Of a stretch of 39,152 nt of DNA, positions 9,491 through 18,097 are shown one piece after another. Under the pieces are notes generated by a model. The model saw nothing but the letters and a program-made list of their open reading frames with translations. It searched no databases and was not told the DNA's origin. Source of the stretch: an uncultured Chromatiaceae bacterium (lineage in GTDB: Bacteria > Pseudomonadota > Gammaproteobacteria > DRLM01); NCBI GenBank assembly GCA_945787555.1, contig CALZJG010000127.1, positions 1-39,152 of the forward strand, read 5' to 3'. The position numbers and the translations under genes were made by a program. Position 1 is the first letter of the stretch. Each line of letters opens with the position of its first letter.

Positions 9491-9622
9491 TTAGAGCCCC
9501 ACAAATAGATGCGTCTCTGACTACCAATCACGTGTCCACTAATCCGAAACCTAAATAGTTCTTGCTTTCAGCGTCTTCGACCTATCAGGACGAAGCTTGG
9601 GATAGGTGTTATGGGGCTCTAA
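9491..9622. repeat. MITE-like element with 11-bp terminal inverted repeats
   Basis: TTAGAGCCCCA at 9491-9501 is repeated exactly in inverted orientation as TGGGGCTCTAA at 9612-9622. The pairing extends outward through TGTT if one unpaired base is allowed. The 110 bp between contain no reading frame of note but hold an inner inverted repeat, ACCTATC (9580-9586) with GATAGGT (9601-9607). The element fills most of the only sizeable gap in an otherwise tightly packed operon. No clear target-site duplication is visible. It may be a miniature inverted-repeat transposable element, or alternatively a long-range RNA stem in the polycistronic message. Confidence 0.45.
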
Positions 9623-9702
9623 CAACACACCCCCCGCAGTGACCCGCCCAGCCGCCTTCTCAGGGCGTGACGCATGCAACACACGAGAAACATCACCGCT
9701 TT

Positions 9703-9762
9703 CTCATTCCCTCACCCGGCCCTTAGTGCCACCCTCCCCCGCCCGCGGGAGAGGGCTCTCAT
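9703..9762. repeat. Dispersed palindromic repeat forming the 3' end of a glycosyltransferase gene
   Basis: The segment contains a GC-rich hairpin: CCCTCCCCCG (9732-9741) pairs with CGGGAGAGGG (9746-9755), with one mismatch and a 4-nt loop. It is flanked by CCCTCACCCGGCCC. Read on the minus strand it translates as SPLPRAGEGGTKGRVRE, a peptide typical of proteobacterial intergenic repeats mistaken for or captured into coding sequence. A related copy lies at 26364-26397. It supplies the last 17 codons and stop of the upstream glycosyltransferase. Confidence 0.6.
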
Positions 9763-10987
9763 CCTGTAACTTCTCTTGATGCTCAACCAATGCGCGTTTG
9801 TCTGTACAGTTCTCAGCAAGCACATCCTCGTACACTTGCACGTATTGGTTGACCATGGCGCTCATGCTGAACTGCCGTTCCACGCGGCTACGCGCCGCCT
9901 GGCCATGCTCACGGCGCAGGGACTCGTCCTGCGCATAGCGCAACATAGCTTCCTTCATGGCGGAAACCTGCTCGGCCTCGACCAAATAGCCCGTCACACC
10001 CTCTTCCACTAGCTCTGCGTTACCGCCCACACGCGTCGCCACCACAGGCAACCCACAGGCCATAGCCTCCAAAATGGTGTTGGAGATTCCCTCGGCCTTG
10101 GACGGCAATACGAACACATCCATGCCACGCATCAAGTCCGGCACATCATCGCGCTCACCGGGCACCCAGGCCAGATCCCGCGCCGACTCTGCCTCCAACA
10201 AGGCCTCGGCCTCGGCACGCAAGGGGCCATCGCCGATCATCACCAAGCGCAATCGCGGGCGCAATTCGGGGGCACATCGCGATGTTTCGATAAACGCGCG
10301 CACCAAAGTCATTTGATCTTTAACCGCTTGCATGCGGCCCACCGTGCCGAACACCACGCTGTCCGACGTCACGCCGTTCCAGGGCAGCGACTCGCGCGCC
10401 GCGGCGGGATAAAAACGTTCGGTATCCACGCCATTGTAGATCTGGGCGATCTTATCTGCCGGGACGTCTATGCGCTCCAGCAAGTAACGCTCCAAGTCTT
10501 GGGACAGCGGGATGTAACGCTGCACCAAGGGACGTAACAGGCGCCGTAAACGCTGATAGCGGCGATTGCTGCCGTCGAGGTCGTGAACGTCACGGCCATG
10601 TTCGCCGTGCATGCGTCCCCGCACCCCCGCCAACCAACCCGGCAGCTGCGCTTCCAAGGCCGACATATTGCGGGTATGCAAGATATCCGGGCGTAGGGCG
10701 CGTAGCAAACGCCACAGACGCCAGTACACAGCCAGGTCATGCCCCTCACGCTTGTGCAGGGCATGCAGACTCACGGCGTCATGCTCAATGCGACGCGAAA
10801 AGTCCGTGTAATCGGTCATGCACACGATGGCATGGCGGTACTGGGGCGTGCGATTGATGAGATTGACCAGTCCGTTTTCCAACCCCCCCACGGCCAAGCG
10901 ATAGATAACATGGGCGATCAAGGGGCGCCTGTCGACCGAGTCAGGCGCGCCCACGTTGAGCTCGGAGGTATGAGGCTGGCTAGTCAT
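9704..10987 (-). CDS. Glycosyltransferase, PEP-CTERM/EpsH1-associated (TIGR03088-like)
   Basis: A 427-residue GT4 enzyme. The N-terminal IAHVIYRLAVGGLENGLVNL and DILHTRNMSALEAQ, then GEHGRDVHDLDG and NGVDTERFYP, match the sugar transferase family 2 of exosortase A loci (TIGR03088). The donor-binding domain has GTVGRMQAVKDQ and SKAEGISNTILEAMACG with the E-x7-E pair. The ATG at 10987 overlaps the exosortase stop by 8 nt. The last 17 residues derive from a dispersed repeat, so the original C-terminus probably lay near LVEHQEKLQ. It acts on the cytoplasmic face; sugar unknown. Confidence 0.91.
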   Translation of the reverse strand: MTSQPHTSELNVGAPDSVDRRPLIAHVIYRLAVGGLENGLVNLINRTPQYRHAIVCMTDYTDFSRRIEHDAVSLHALHKREGHDLAVYWRLWRLLRALRPDILHTRNMSALEAQLPGWLAGVRGRMHGEHGRDVHDLDGSNRRYQRLRRLLRPLVQRYIPLSQDLERYLLERIDVPADKIAQIYNGVDTERFYPAAARESLPWNGVTSDSVVFGTVGRMQAVKDQMTLVRAFIETSRCAPELRPRLRLVMIGDGPLRAEAEALLEAESARDLAWVPGERDDVPDLMRGMDVFVLPSKAEGISNTILEAMACGLPVVATRVGGNAELVEEGVTGYLVEAEQVSAMKEAMLRYAQDESLRREHGQAARSRVERQFSMSAMVNQYVQVYEDVLAENCTDKRALVEHQEKLQDESPLPRAGEGGTKGRVRE

Positions 10988-12551
10988 GGGCCGCCTGCGT
11001 CAGCGTGGTTTCGATGGACGGCAACATGTCGTCGATGTAGCGCTGTAGAAGTAGTTGAGCGCTTTCGCCCGCGTCCTGGTACTCCGTCGCCACCATCACG
11101 ACCGCCGAATCGCCTGGACGCCCCAACAATTTGGCGATGGCATCACGCAGTTTCACTGCAAGATGATCGACGGTGTACGTGCCGTCCATCCAATACCAAT
11201 ACCAGACCAGCAAATCCTGACCGTTAGAACGGAGCTTGGCCTGGCGTATCGCCACCCGCTGCCCGTCTAGGGTGATTTCCAGCGGTGCATCGGCAACCTG
11301 ACGCCACACCGGGTGTTTCTGTTCCACCAGGATGTTCTGCGAATTAATCAATTCCGAGTCCTGCCGTTGCTCGTGGTAATAACCAAGATAGAGGCTCACG
11401 GCGCGCCCCTCGCGCTGATAAGTCTGTTCCAATTCCACATCCATGCCTAGATAGCGGGGCCGCCATGTACTGAGCGCCTCTGCGGGCTGCCACGCACTGA
11501 CTGCCGCAGGTGAATTCAAAACAATATCTACCGGTGCGCTGCGAGCCGCTACCGTTATCTGGGCGATCAATGGCCATACGCCTGCCACCACCAAACCGAT
11601 CACACCCATGGTGAGCAACGGTTTGGTCGCGGATGGGCGCACCGGGACATGGCTGGCCGTGTCATCTTGCTTAATAGGCTCGACGTCGTCCTCGCGCCAA
11701 AACGAGCCTAGCCAAAACAGCAACAACATCACCAAGCCGAAAAACACCCAACCGTAAATGAAGTGATCCACGCCCAGGGCCAGCTTCATGTCACTGAGAT
11801 GCGCGATCATCACGATCATATAGGCGCGCATGCCATTGGCGACGATGGGCACGATCACAGAGGCGGCGATGAATAGCAGCCGCCGGCTGAGACTGCGATA
11901 AGTCAAATAGGCATACAAACAACCCAGAGACACCGCGGCGATCAAGTACCGCACGCCGCTGCAGCCTTCCACCACGGACCATTGCCCACTGGGTATTTCG
12001 AAGAAAGTGCCTTCGCGATAGACGGGGATACCGGTGAGCTGCAAGGCGGCGACAGTGAAATCAGCGGTGAAATCCATCATGGGCGGGATCAATTCTTCAC
12101 CCATGGGGACAGCGAAAATCAGAAACGCCAACGGGAAAGCCATCGCCCAGGCCACGGTCCAGCCCAGCACCATCCAGACGATGACTCCCCACATGGCTAC
12201 CAGACTCAGTTGCTGTAACACCAACACACCGGCGTAATAAGACAGCAGCCACAGCAATCCCAGACCAAGCAACACAATGGCCGCGCGCCAATCGGCGCGC
12301 GGCGCCAACAGCGCCAGTTGTCCACGGTTGCTCCAAATCAAATAGGCGCTGATGGGTATGATGAGAAAGCCGTGTGTGAAGGTCTCCGAGCGTAACCAGA
12401 TGGCCACGGTGGAAGCCGCCGTTTCCCAGTAAATCGCGGTGACAACCACCAATAGGGCGATCGTCCAGGGCGCGGCGAAACGCCAATCACCCATCATCGG
12501 GGACAAGGTCGCGGCACTTTGTTGATCTCTAGCCTGCATATCAGCACACAC
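10980..12551 (-). CDS. xrtA: Exosortase A fused to EpsI domain
   Basis: A 523-residue inner-membrane protein. Residues 1-285 form the exosortase domain with about eight hydrophobic segments and the complete cysteine protease/transpeptidase-like triad: Cys197 in VVEGCSGVRY, Arg242 in ANGMRAY and His263 in VDHFIYGW. Exosortase A is thought to cleave and sort PEP-CTERM proteins. Residues 310-523, after one more membrane segment, form an EpsI-like periplasmic domain with LYLGYYHEQRQ, ELINSQN and LLVWYWYWMDG. The fusion is common for XrtA. The start may be the GTG at 12551 or the ATG at 12539; neither has a strong ribosome-binding site. It lies 8 bp after the upstream stop. No PEP-CTERM substrate is found in this window. 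Confidence 0.94.
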   Translation of the reverse strand: MCADMQARDQQSAATLSPMMGDWRFAAPWTIALLVVVTAIYWETAASTVAIWLRSETFTHGFLIIPISAYLIWSNRGQLALLAPRADWRAAIVLLGLGLLWLLSYYAGVLVLQQLSLVAMWGVIVWMVLGWTVAWAMAFPLAFLIFAVPMGEELIPPMMDFTADFTVAALQLTGIPVYREGTFFEIPSGQWSVVEGCSGVRYLIAAVSLGCLYAYLTYRSLSRRLLFIAASVIVPIVANGMRAYMIVMIAHLSDMKLALGVDHFIYGWVFFGLVMLLLFWLGSFWREDDVEPIKQDDTASHVPVRPSATKPLLTMGVIGLVVAGVWPLIAQITVAARSAPVDIVLNSPAAVSAWQPAEALSTWRPRYLGMDVELEQTYQREGRAVSLYLGYYHEQRQDSELINSQNILVEQKHPVWRQVADAPLEITLDGQRVAIRQAKLRSNGQDLLVWYWYWMDGTYTVDHLAVKLRDAIAKLLGRPGDSAVVMVATEYQDAGESAQLLLQRYIDDMLPSIETTLTQAAHD

Positions 12552-12559
12552 TCTAATAA

Positions 12560-13810
12560 TTAATGATGCCCCGCACGGGCAGCGATGTTATCAACGGACT
12601 GGTGCACGGCCTCAGTACGGCGCTCCAACAAAACCTCGAATTGACGCAGATTCTCTTCCCAACTGTAGTCCTGCAATACCCGTTCACGCGCCGCACGCGC
12701 CGTGTCAGGCGCACTCTGCTCCAGCACAGCCACCACCTGTTGCGAAAATTCGGCGGCCGACTCGGCCACGATGAGTTCCTTGCCCACTTGCGCACGGATG
12801 CCGTCGGCGGCCTGCGGCGTGGCCACCACAGATTTGGCCATCGCCATGGCCTCCAACACTTTGTTCTGTACACCGCGCGCGATACGCAACGGCGCCACGG
12901 ACAAAGCGGCGTGGGCGAGATAAGGCCGAATATCATGCACCGCACCCACCACCTCGACACCGGCGAGGCTCGCCAACTGTTGTACGGCCACGCTGGGGCG
13001 CGCGCCGACGATAGCGAAGCGAGCATTGGGGTGTCGCGCCCGTACCAGCGGCCAGACCTCATGGGCAAACCCACTCACCGCATCCACGTTGGCCCAATAA
13101 TCCATGGCGCCGGTGAATACGACAACTTCGGAACAGCCTTGATAAGGATCGGCATAGGCGCGCTCGGGCGAAAAATAATCAGTGTCCACGCCGTTATGGA
13201 TATCCAGGACGCTACGCGCATGCGGGGCCAGCTTATTGAACAGGTCCACTTCTTGCGCGGACACGAATACGCTGGCGTCGAATTCGTCGGCCACGGTGCG
13301 TTCGTAGTCCAACAATACCCGCCCCTCGCGACGGTAAACCCAACTCATGGGCCAGCGTTGCGAGGCCGCAAATTGGGTCCATTTGTCCGAATCGACATCA
13401 ACGAAATCGACCACGCGACGCAAGCTGCGATAACGAGGCCCGCAGACATATTGCGCCATAGCCCCGGAGAACACTACGACGCGCTCGACGTCTTCATCAC
13501 GCAATGTCTCATCCACCCAACGTTGCATGCCGGCGTCATGGTAATAAGGCACACTGAGCGGCGCGCCATTCAGCAAAGCAGGCAAGCTGCGTAGCTTAGC
13601 GCGCCGCGGCGTGAGGCGGGTGAATTGCGTCGCGCCACAATACGCGCGCACCTCGTCTAGATAACGCCAATCCTCCTCATCATCGATGAAGGTGCCGAGA
13701 TGCACGCGATAGTTTCTCGCAAACTGCTTGAGCATATTAAACGAACGCACCTTGTCGCCCTTATTGGGCGGATAGGGAATGCGATGAGTAAGAAATAACA
13801 GCGACTCCAT
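12560..13810 (-). CDS. Glycosyltransferase, PEP-CTERM/EpsH1-associated (TIGR03087-like)
   Basis: A 416-residue GT-B enzyme of the sugar transferase family 1 found with exosortase A (TIGR03087). Recognisable parts are the N-terminal LLFLTHRIPYPPNKGDKVRS, FVDVDSDKWTQFA in the acceptor domain, HNGVDTDYFSPE at the domain junction, and VVFTGAMDYWANVDA opening the donor domain. The ending RIARGVQNKVLEAMAMAKSV replaces the classic E-x7-E motif. The ATG is 3 bp after the stop of the FemAB-like gene. It presumably transfers one sugar of the repeat unit in the cytoplasm. Confidence 0.9.
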   Translation of the reverse strand: MESLLFLTHRIPYPPNKGDKVRSFNMLKQFARNYRVHLGTFIDDEEDWRYLDEVRAYCGATQFTRLTPRRAKLRSLPALLNGAPLSVPYYHDAGMQRWVDETLRDEDVERVVVFSGAMAQYVCGPRYRSLRRVVDFVDVDSDKWTQFAASQRWPMSWVYRREGRVLLDYERTVADEFDASVFVSAQEVDLFNKLAPHARSVLDIHNGVDTDYFSPERAYADPYQGCSEVVVFTGAMDYWANVDAVSGFAHEVWPLVRARHPNARFAIVGARPSVAVQQLASLAGVEVVGAVHDIRPYLAHAALSVAPLRIARGVQNKVLEAMAMAKSVVATPQAADGIRAQVGKELIVAESAAEFSQQVVAVLEQSAPDTARAARERVLQDYSWEENLRQFEVLLERRTEAVHQSVDNIAARAGHH

Positions 13811-13813
13811 GTT

Positions 13814-14893
13814 CTAGCCCAAGTTCTTCACGACGTGCGGCCCCAACCAGCGTGTCACCGGCAGAGGCAGGCGTTGCCATAGATTGATGAACAAACGGTA
13901 CTTAGGGTTGAGAGGATTGAGGTCGGGCACGTCCTTAGACTTGATCAAGGCGTATTCATAATGCAAGGGTGTGGGTTCGAAACCCCAGTTTTTCTTAAAA
14001 CTATAGGACCCCGTACCCACCTTGCTGCGTCCGTAATCAAACACTCGCAACCCACGCTCGCAGGCACGTCGCATCACTTCCCAATACATAAAATCGTTAC
14101 CCTTAAGCGCGCGCGCCTCGTCGTTACCGCCACCATAATAAGGCAGCACTTCGTCGCGAAAATAAAAATTCATCACGCTAGCCACGGTGCGCCCACCCTT
14201 GGTGACGGTGAGCACCTCGCAATCATCACCAAATACCTGCTTCAGCATTCGGAAATAACGCTTGGCAAACACCGGCGTCCCAAGATTACGCACACTCACA
14301 GAATAGGCGTCGTACAAGCGTTCCACATCATCGTCGATGTCGCTGCGCAGTCCGGCCTCGATACCCTTGCGCACCATGGCGCGCTGCTTGCGCGGGATGG
14401 CCAGCATGTTTTTTTCGGGGTCGGAATCGATCTCCTTGCGAAAGGTGACATAGAGCTCATCCTTGCGCGGCCAGTCAGGGTGACGCGGTGTGCGATGACG
14501 TAATTCGAGATGATCCACGTTTAATCGTCTAGCTAGCTCGACCGCCGCCTCATCCAAGGCCACAGCCGCGGCTTCATCCATCACCGCCGCGCCGCCGTAG
14601 ACACAGAACGGCGTCGAGGTCAGCGCATGTCCGAATAAGCGGCTGCGGACTTCCCCCAGAGGCAATACTCCCTCGATGACGTCGTCACGCTCAGCATATA
14701 AAAAATGAGCGCGATGGCCAAAGGCACGTTCCAATATATCGCGCCAACCGGCGCGATGAAAGAAAGTAGCTTGCGGGCAGGTGGCGACGAAGGCATCCCA
14801 ACGGGTCGCCTCGGCGTCCGTTAGCGTCTTGATGCGCAGCGCAGATGCCGCCTTACTGCGCGGCACGGAGCCCGACCGCTGTCGCGTTTGCAT
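13814..14893 (-). CDS. FemAB-like protein, XrtA/PEP-CTERM system-associated (TIGR03019-like)
   Basis: A 359-residue protein with tandem GNAT-like folds of the FemAB type. Visible segments are CPQATFFHRAGWRDIL near the N-terminus, FRKEIDSDPEKNMLAIPRKQ and MVRKGIEAGL in the middle, then VASVMNFYFRDEVLPYYGGG and FDYGRSKVGTGSYSFKKNWG near the end, as in the exosortase A FemAB family. FemAB relatives transfer amino acids from charged tRNA to amino groups; in this setting the role is unproven. The frame extends to 14941, but ATG 14893 is preceded by GGAG at a suitable distance and removes an atypical leader. It overlaps the deacetylase gene by 41 nt. Confidence 0.9.
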   Translation of the reverse strand: MQTRQRSGSVPRSKAASALRIKTLTDAEATRWDAFVATCPQATFFHRAGWRDILERAFGHRAHFLYAERDDVIEGVLPLGEVRSRLFGHALTSTPFCVYGGAAVMDEAAAVALDEAAVELARRLNVDHLELRHRTPRHPDWPRKDELYVTFRKEIDSDPEKNMLAIPRKQRAMVRKGIEAGLRSDIDDDVERLYDAYSVSVRNLGTPVFAKRYFRMLKQVFGDDCEVLTVTKGGRTVASVMNFYFRDEVLPYYGGGNDEARALKGNDFMYWEVMRRACERGLRVFDYGRSKVGTGSYSFKKNWGFEPTPLHYEYALIKSKDVPDLNPLNPKYRLFINLWQRLPLPVTRWLGPHVVKNLG

Positions 14894-15755
14894 AACCTGA
14901 CTCCAAGAATACGCGGTCGACCCGATCCCAACTAAAATCACTCAGCAAACGCCGCAAACGTCCCTCTGTGCGCGCCAAGTTCAAATAGTGCCGAATACGG
15001 GTCTTGAAATTGATGCCCGTCTGGCGCGGCTGCTCCGGGTCGATTTCCCAAGGATGAAAATAGAAAATACAGGCCTCGCCGTCGCGTTGATTGACGCGCT
15101 TAAGCGCCCAGCGTGACCAGCTATAGGGCAGCAAGCGAAAGTAACCGCCACCGCCGCACGGCAGCTTGCGGTTGAACAGCCACACGGTGGTCACCGGGAT
15201 TTCCAGCAAACCCTGTTTCTCGTGGGGACGGAAGGCGAAACGCGGCGCGCTAGGCATGCCATAAAGGTCGTGGCGGATAGGATAGATGCTCGAGCTGTAG
15301 TGGTGGCCGGTTTCTTCCAGCACTTGCAGCGCCCATAGATTCTTCGCGCCGATGGAATAGCTCGCGGCGCGATAACCGATCACCGGTTGCCCGCCGATAT
15401 CTTCCAACAATTGTTTGTTGCGTATCACGTCGACGCGGAATTCCTCAGGCGTTTGCTGCGTGACGCGCACATGGCTATAGCCGTGGCTGGCCAGTTCGTG
15501 ACCACCGGCCACGATGCGCCGCACCAGGGCCGGATAGCGTTCGGCCACCCAGCCCAACATGAAAAAGGTGGCCTTGACGCCGTGCTCATCGAACAGCGCG
15601 AGGATACGATCGGTATTTTGTTCTACCCGACAAGGCAGCGAGTCCCAATCCTCGCGACGGATATGCCGCTCGAAGGCGGAGACGTGGAGATAATCTTCCA
15701 CATCCACACTCATGGCGTTGACAATAGCAGGGCGGGCATCCGTCATGGGGAACAT
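14853..15755 (-). CDS. Polysaccharide deacetylase, exosortase A locus type (TIGR03006-like, DUF3473)
   Basis: A 300-residue cytoplasmic-looking protein with no signal peptide, matching the deacetylase subfamily of exosortase A loci. The NodB motifs are complete: MSVDVEDYLH at residues 15-24, GGHELASHGYSH with the H-x3-H metal ligands, YRAASYSIG, and a late FYFHPWEID. The C-terminal DUF3473-type region contains KLPCGGGGYFRLLPY. It likely removes an N- or O-acetyl group from a lipid-linked glycan or sugar. The start at 15755 has GAGGG eight bases upstream and follows the epimerase stop by 11 bp; longer starts would add a glycine-rich read-through. Confidence 0.92.
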   Translation of the reverse strand: MFPMTDARPAIVNAMSVDVEDYLHVSAFERHIRREDWDSLPCRVEQNTDRILALFDEHGVKATFFMLGWVAERYPALVRRIVAGGHELASHGYSHVRVTQQTPEEFRVDVIRNKQLLEDIGGQPVIGYRAASYSIGAKNLWALQVLEETGHHYSSSIYPIRHDLYGMPSAPRFAFRPHEKQGLLEIPVTTVWLFNRKLPCGGGGYFRLLPYSWSRWALKRVNQRDGEACIFYFHPWEIDPEQPRQTGINFKTRIRHYLNLARTEGRLRRLLSDFSWDRVDRVFLESGYANATAVGLRAAQ

Positions 15756-15766
15756 CACTTCGACCC

Positions 15767-16927
15767 TCAGCGGACCGCCACCGCCGCCGCAGCGCCTCCG
15801 CACAAACTGGCATGCAAGTGCGCCGCAATGCGTTCAGCGGCCTGGCCGTCCCATAACTCCGGGACGCGCCCGGCCTTCCCGCCGCTGGCGAGGATGTCGG
15901 CGAACGCCGCGCGGATACGCGCCGACTGAGTGCCGACGAGGGTGTTGGTGCCTTGCTCGATGGTGATCGGTCGTTCAGTGTTCTCTCGTATGGTGAGGCA
16001 AGGCACGCCCAAGGCAGTGGTTTCTTCCTGCATGCCACCGGAGTCGGTCAGCACCAGATGTGCCCCGGCCATCAGGCCCAGCATTTCCAGATAGCCCAAC
16101 GGCGGCAGGCGTAAGAGCCGCGCGCCATCGAGCAGACTTTCTAAACCCGCGGCACGGATGCGCGCCTCGGTACGTGGATGCACGGGAAATACCAGAGGAA
16201 TGTCTCGCGCCAGGTCATGCACGGTGGTCAATAAGCGCTTCAGGACGGCGGGATCATCGACATTGGAGGGACGATGCAAAGTGAGTACGCCATAACCGTT
16301 GAGTGCGTTCACGAACGGTGCGGGATCGCCGCTGGCGCCCAGCGTTTGCTCGGCCGGCACTGCGCGCAGGCGATGGTGTAACAGGGTATCGATCATCACG
16401 TTACCGACAAAGTGGATCTTCTCGTCGGCGATGCCTTCGCGCAGCAGATTGTCGCGGGCGTTGCGCTCGGTGGTAAACAACCAGTCGGAGATTTGATCGG
16501 TCAGTACGCGGTTGATTTCCTCGGGCATGGCACGATCGTAACTACGCAAGCCCGCTTCCACATGAGCCACCGGCACACCTTTCTTGGCCGCCACCAAAGC
16601 GCAGGCGATGGTGGAATTGACATCTCCCACCACCAACACCGCGGCGGGTCGATGCGCGTCCAGCACCGGCTCGAAGCGGCGCATGATTTCGGCGGTCTGC
16701 ACGGCATGGCTCAGCGAACCCACTTCCAAGTCGACGTCCGGTACGGGTATGCCCAGCTGCTCGAAGAAAGTGTGCTTCATCGCTGCATCGTAATGCTGGC
16801 CGGTGTGCACCAAACAGGTATTGACGCGAAGCGGGTCGGCGCGCAAGGCACCGATGACCGGCGCGATCTTCATGAAGTTGGGCCGCGCCCCGACGATGCA
16901 CATGATGCTAGGCATGGTCGCCGTCAC
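15767..16927 (-). CDS. wecB: UDP-N-acetylglucosamine 2-epimerase (non-hydrolysing)
   Basis: A 386-residue member of the WecB/MnaA family, which interconverts UDP-GlcNAc and UDP-ManNAc in the cytoplasm and so supplies ManNAc or ManNAcA for the polysaccharide. Conserved segments are GARPNFMKIAPV at 13-24, VHTGQHYD, HVEAGLRS, TLHRPSNVD and TDSGGMQEE. The start is a GTG at 16927 in a GTGA overlap with the ATPase stop, with GGGAG six bases upstream; an ATG four codons later is possible. The last 15 residues are alanine-rich. The gene links precursor supply to the locus. Confidence 0.93.
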   Translation of the reverse strand: MTATMPSIMCIVGARPNFMKIAPVIGALRADPLRVNTCLVHTGQHYDAAMKHTFFEQLGIPVPDVDLEVGSLSHAVQTAEIMRRFEPVLDAHRPAAVLVVGDVNSTIACALVAAKKGVPVAHVEAGLRSYDRAMPEEINRVLTDQISDWLFTTERNARDNLLREGIADEKIHFVGNVMIDTLLHHRLRAVPAEQTLGASGDPAPFVNALNGYGVLTLHRPSNVDDPAVLKRLLTTVHDLARDIPLVFPVHPRTEARIRAAGLESLLDGARLLRLPPLGYLEMLGLMAGAHLVLTDSGGMQEETTALGVPCLTIRENTERPITIEQGTNTLVGTQSARIRAAFADILASGGKAGRVPELWDGQAAERIAAHLHASLCGGAAAAVAVR

Positions 16928-18087
16928 GAAGCGCTCCCGAAATCGTCGCTGAGCAAGATGGCGCGTCGCAAGCGCAAACGCTCGCGACGCAGTCCTTCCT
17001 CCAATACTGCAACACGTTTTTCCAACAAGGCGATGCGCGCTTCCAAGTCACCTTGCGGCACGGCCTGCGCCGCGACCGGGGCAGGTTTTTGGGCGGCCGT
17101 CACGCTCTTCACAGCCTGCACCACGGCGGCGCCACGCGGCGCTGCCGCCGCCGGGGCCGCGGCAGGCTTGGCGGCAGATTTGGCGGTGGGCTTGGCCGTT
17201 GCGGCTGGCGGGGCTGATTCTGTCTGGGGTGCCGGCTCGGCCTGGGCATCAGGCTTAGCTGCGACCTTGGGCGCGGCAGTCTCTTGTTTCAATTCTTCGA
17301 TAACGGCTTTCACCTTGGCGGCATCAAACTGATGCACTTCCTCCAAACTGCCAAACAGCAACAAACGATCGCACAATGTATTGATGCGCCGCGGGATACC
17401 GCCGCTGTATTCATGGATGATGGCAAACGCATCAGCGCTGAAGCTGGGATCGTCTTTCCATTCCGCGGTCTGTAACCGATGTTCGATGTAAGCACGGGTT
17501 TGTTCTTGGTCCAATGCATCGAGATGATAGGCCGCGATGACTCGTTGCCGCAGTTGCTCCATCCCCTGCGCCTGCAAGGTCTGACGAAACTCGCCTTGCC
17601 CCAACAAGAAACTTTGGAACAGCACTTTGCCGCCCAATTGAAAATTGGACAGCATGCGCAACTCCTCGAGTGAGCGCGGCGGCAAATTTTGCGCCTCATC
17701 GACCAGCAACAACACGCGTTTACCTTCGCGCGCACGTGAGTTCATGAACGTCTCTAGATTCTTTAGGAGGGTCGCTTTGTCCAACCCTTCATGGGCGAGA
17801 CCGAAACTGGCCGCGACCATACGCAAGGTATCGTCGGCCTCCAATTGCGTGGTCACCAATTGCGCCGCCACCACGTTTTCCTTGGCCAGATCGGCAAATA
17901 GCGTGCGCACCAACATGGTCTTGCCGGTGCCGATATCGCCGGTGATGACGATGAAGCCCTCGCCCTGGGTCAATCCGTAACGCAGATAGGACATGGCGCG
18001 CTTGTGCCCGGGACTCCCATAGAAAAACTTGGGATCCGGACTCAACTGAAAGGGCCGTGACTGAAGTTTGTAGAATGATTCGTACAT
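16924..18087 (-). CDS. XrtA-associated AAA ATPase (ExeA-like, TIGR03015-like)
   Basis: A 387-residue ATPase. The N-terminal FYKLQSRPFQLSPDP is typical of ExeA/GspA-like ATPases. Walker A is GDIGTGKT at 50-57, Walker B is LLLVDEA at 126-132, and SGGIPRRIN fits the sensor region. After about residue 270 comes an Ala/Pro/Lys-rich linker of some 80 residues, then a short coiled coil, DLEARIALLEKRVAVLEEGL. The linker and coil suggest oligomerisation or contact with an envelope partner. In this family the ATPase accompanies the exopolysaccharide machinery; its exact job is unknown. AGGA precedes the ATG, which lies 10 bp after the barrel gene stop. Confidence 0.92.
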   Translation of the reverse strand: MYESFYKLQSRPFQLSPDPKFFYGSPGHKRAMSYLRYGLTQGEGFIVITGDIGTGKTMLVRTLFADLAKENVVAAQLVTTQLEADDTLRMVAASFGLAHEGLDKATLLKNLETFMNSRAREGKRVLLLVDEAQNLPPRSLEELRMLSNFQLGGKVLFQSFLLGQGEFRQTLQAQGMEQLRQRVIAAYHLDALDQEQTRAYIEHRLQTAEWKDDPSFSADAFAIIHEYSGGIPRRINTLCDRLLLFGSLEEVHQFDAAKVKAVIEELKQETAAPKVAAKPDAQAEPAPQTESAPPAATAKPTAKSAAKPAAAPAAAAPRGAAVVQAVKSVTAAQKPAPVAAQAVPQGDLEARIALLEKRVAVLEEGLRRERLRLRRAILLSDDFGSAS

Positions 18088-18097
18088 ATCCTGATCC

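Noticed and set aside
12563-13594. A 343-codon open frame on the plus strand
   Set aside because: It lies wholly antisense to a well-supported glycosyltransferase, is rich in His and Arg as expected of a shadow frame, and matches no family.
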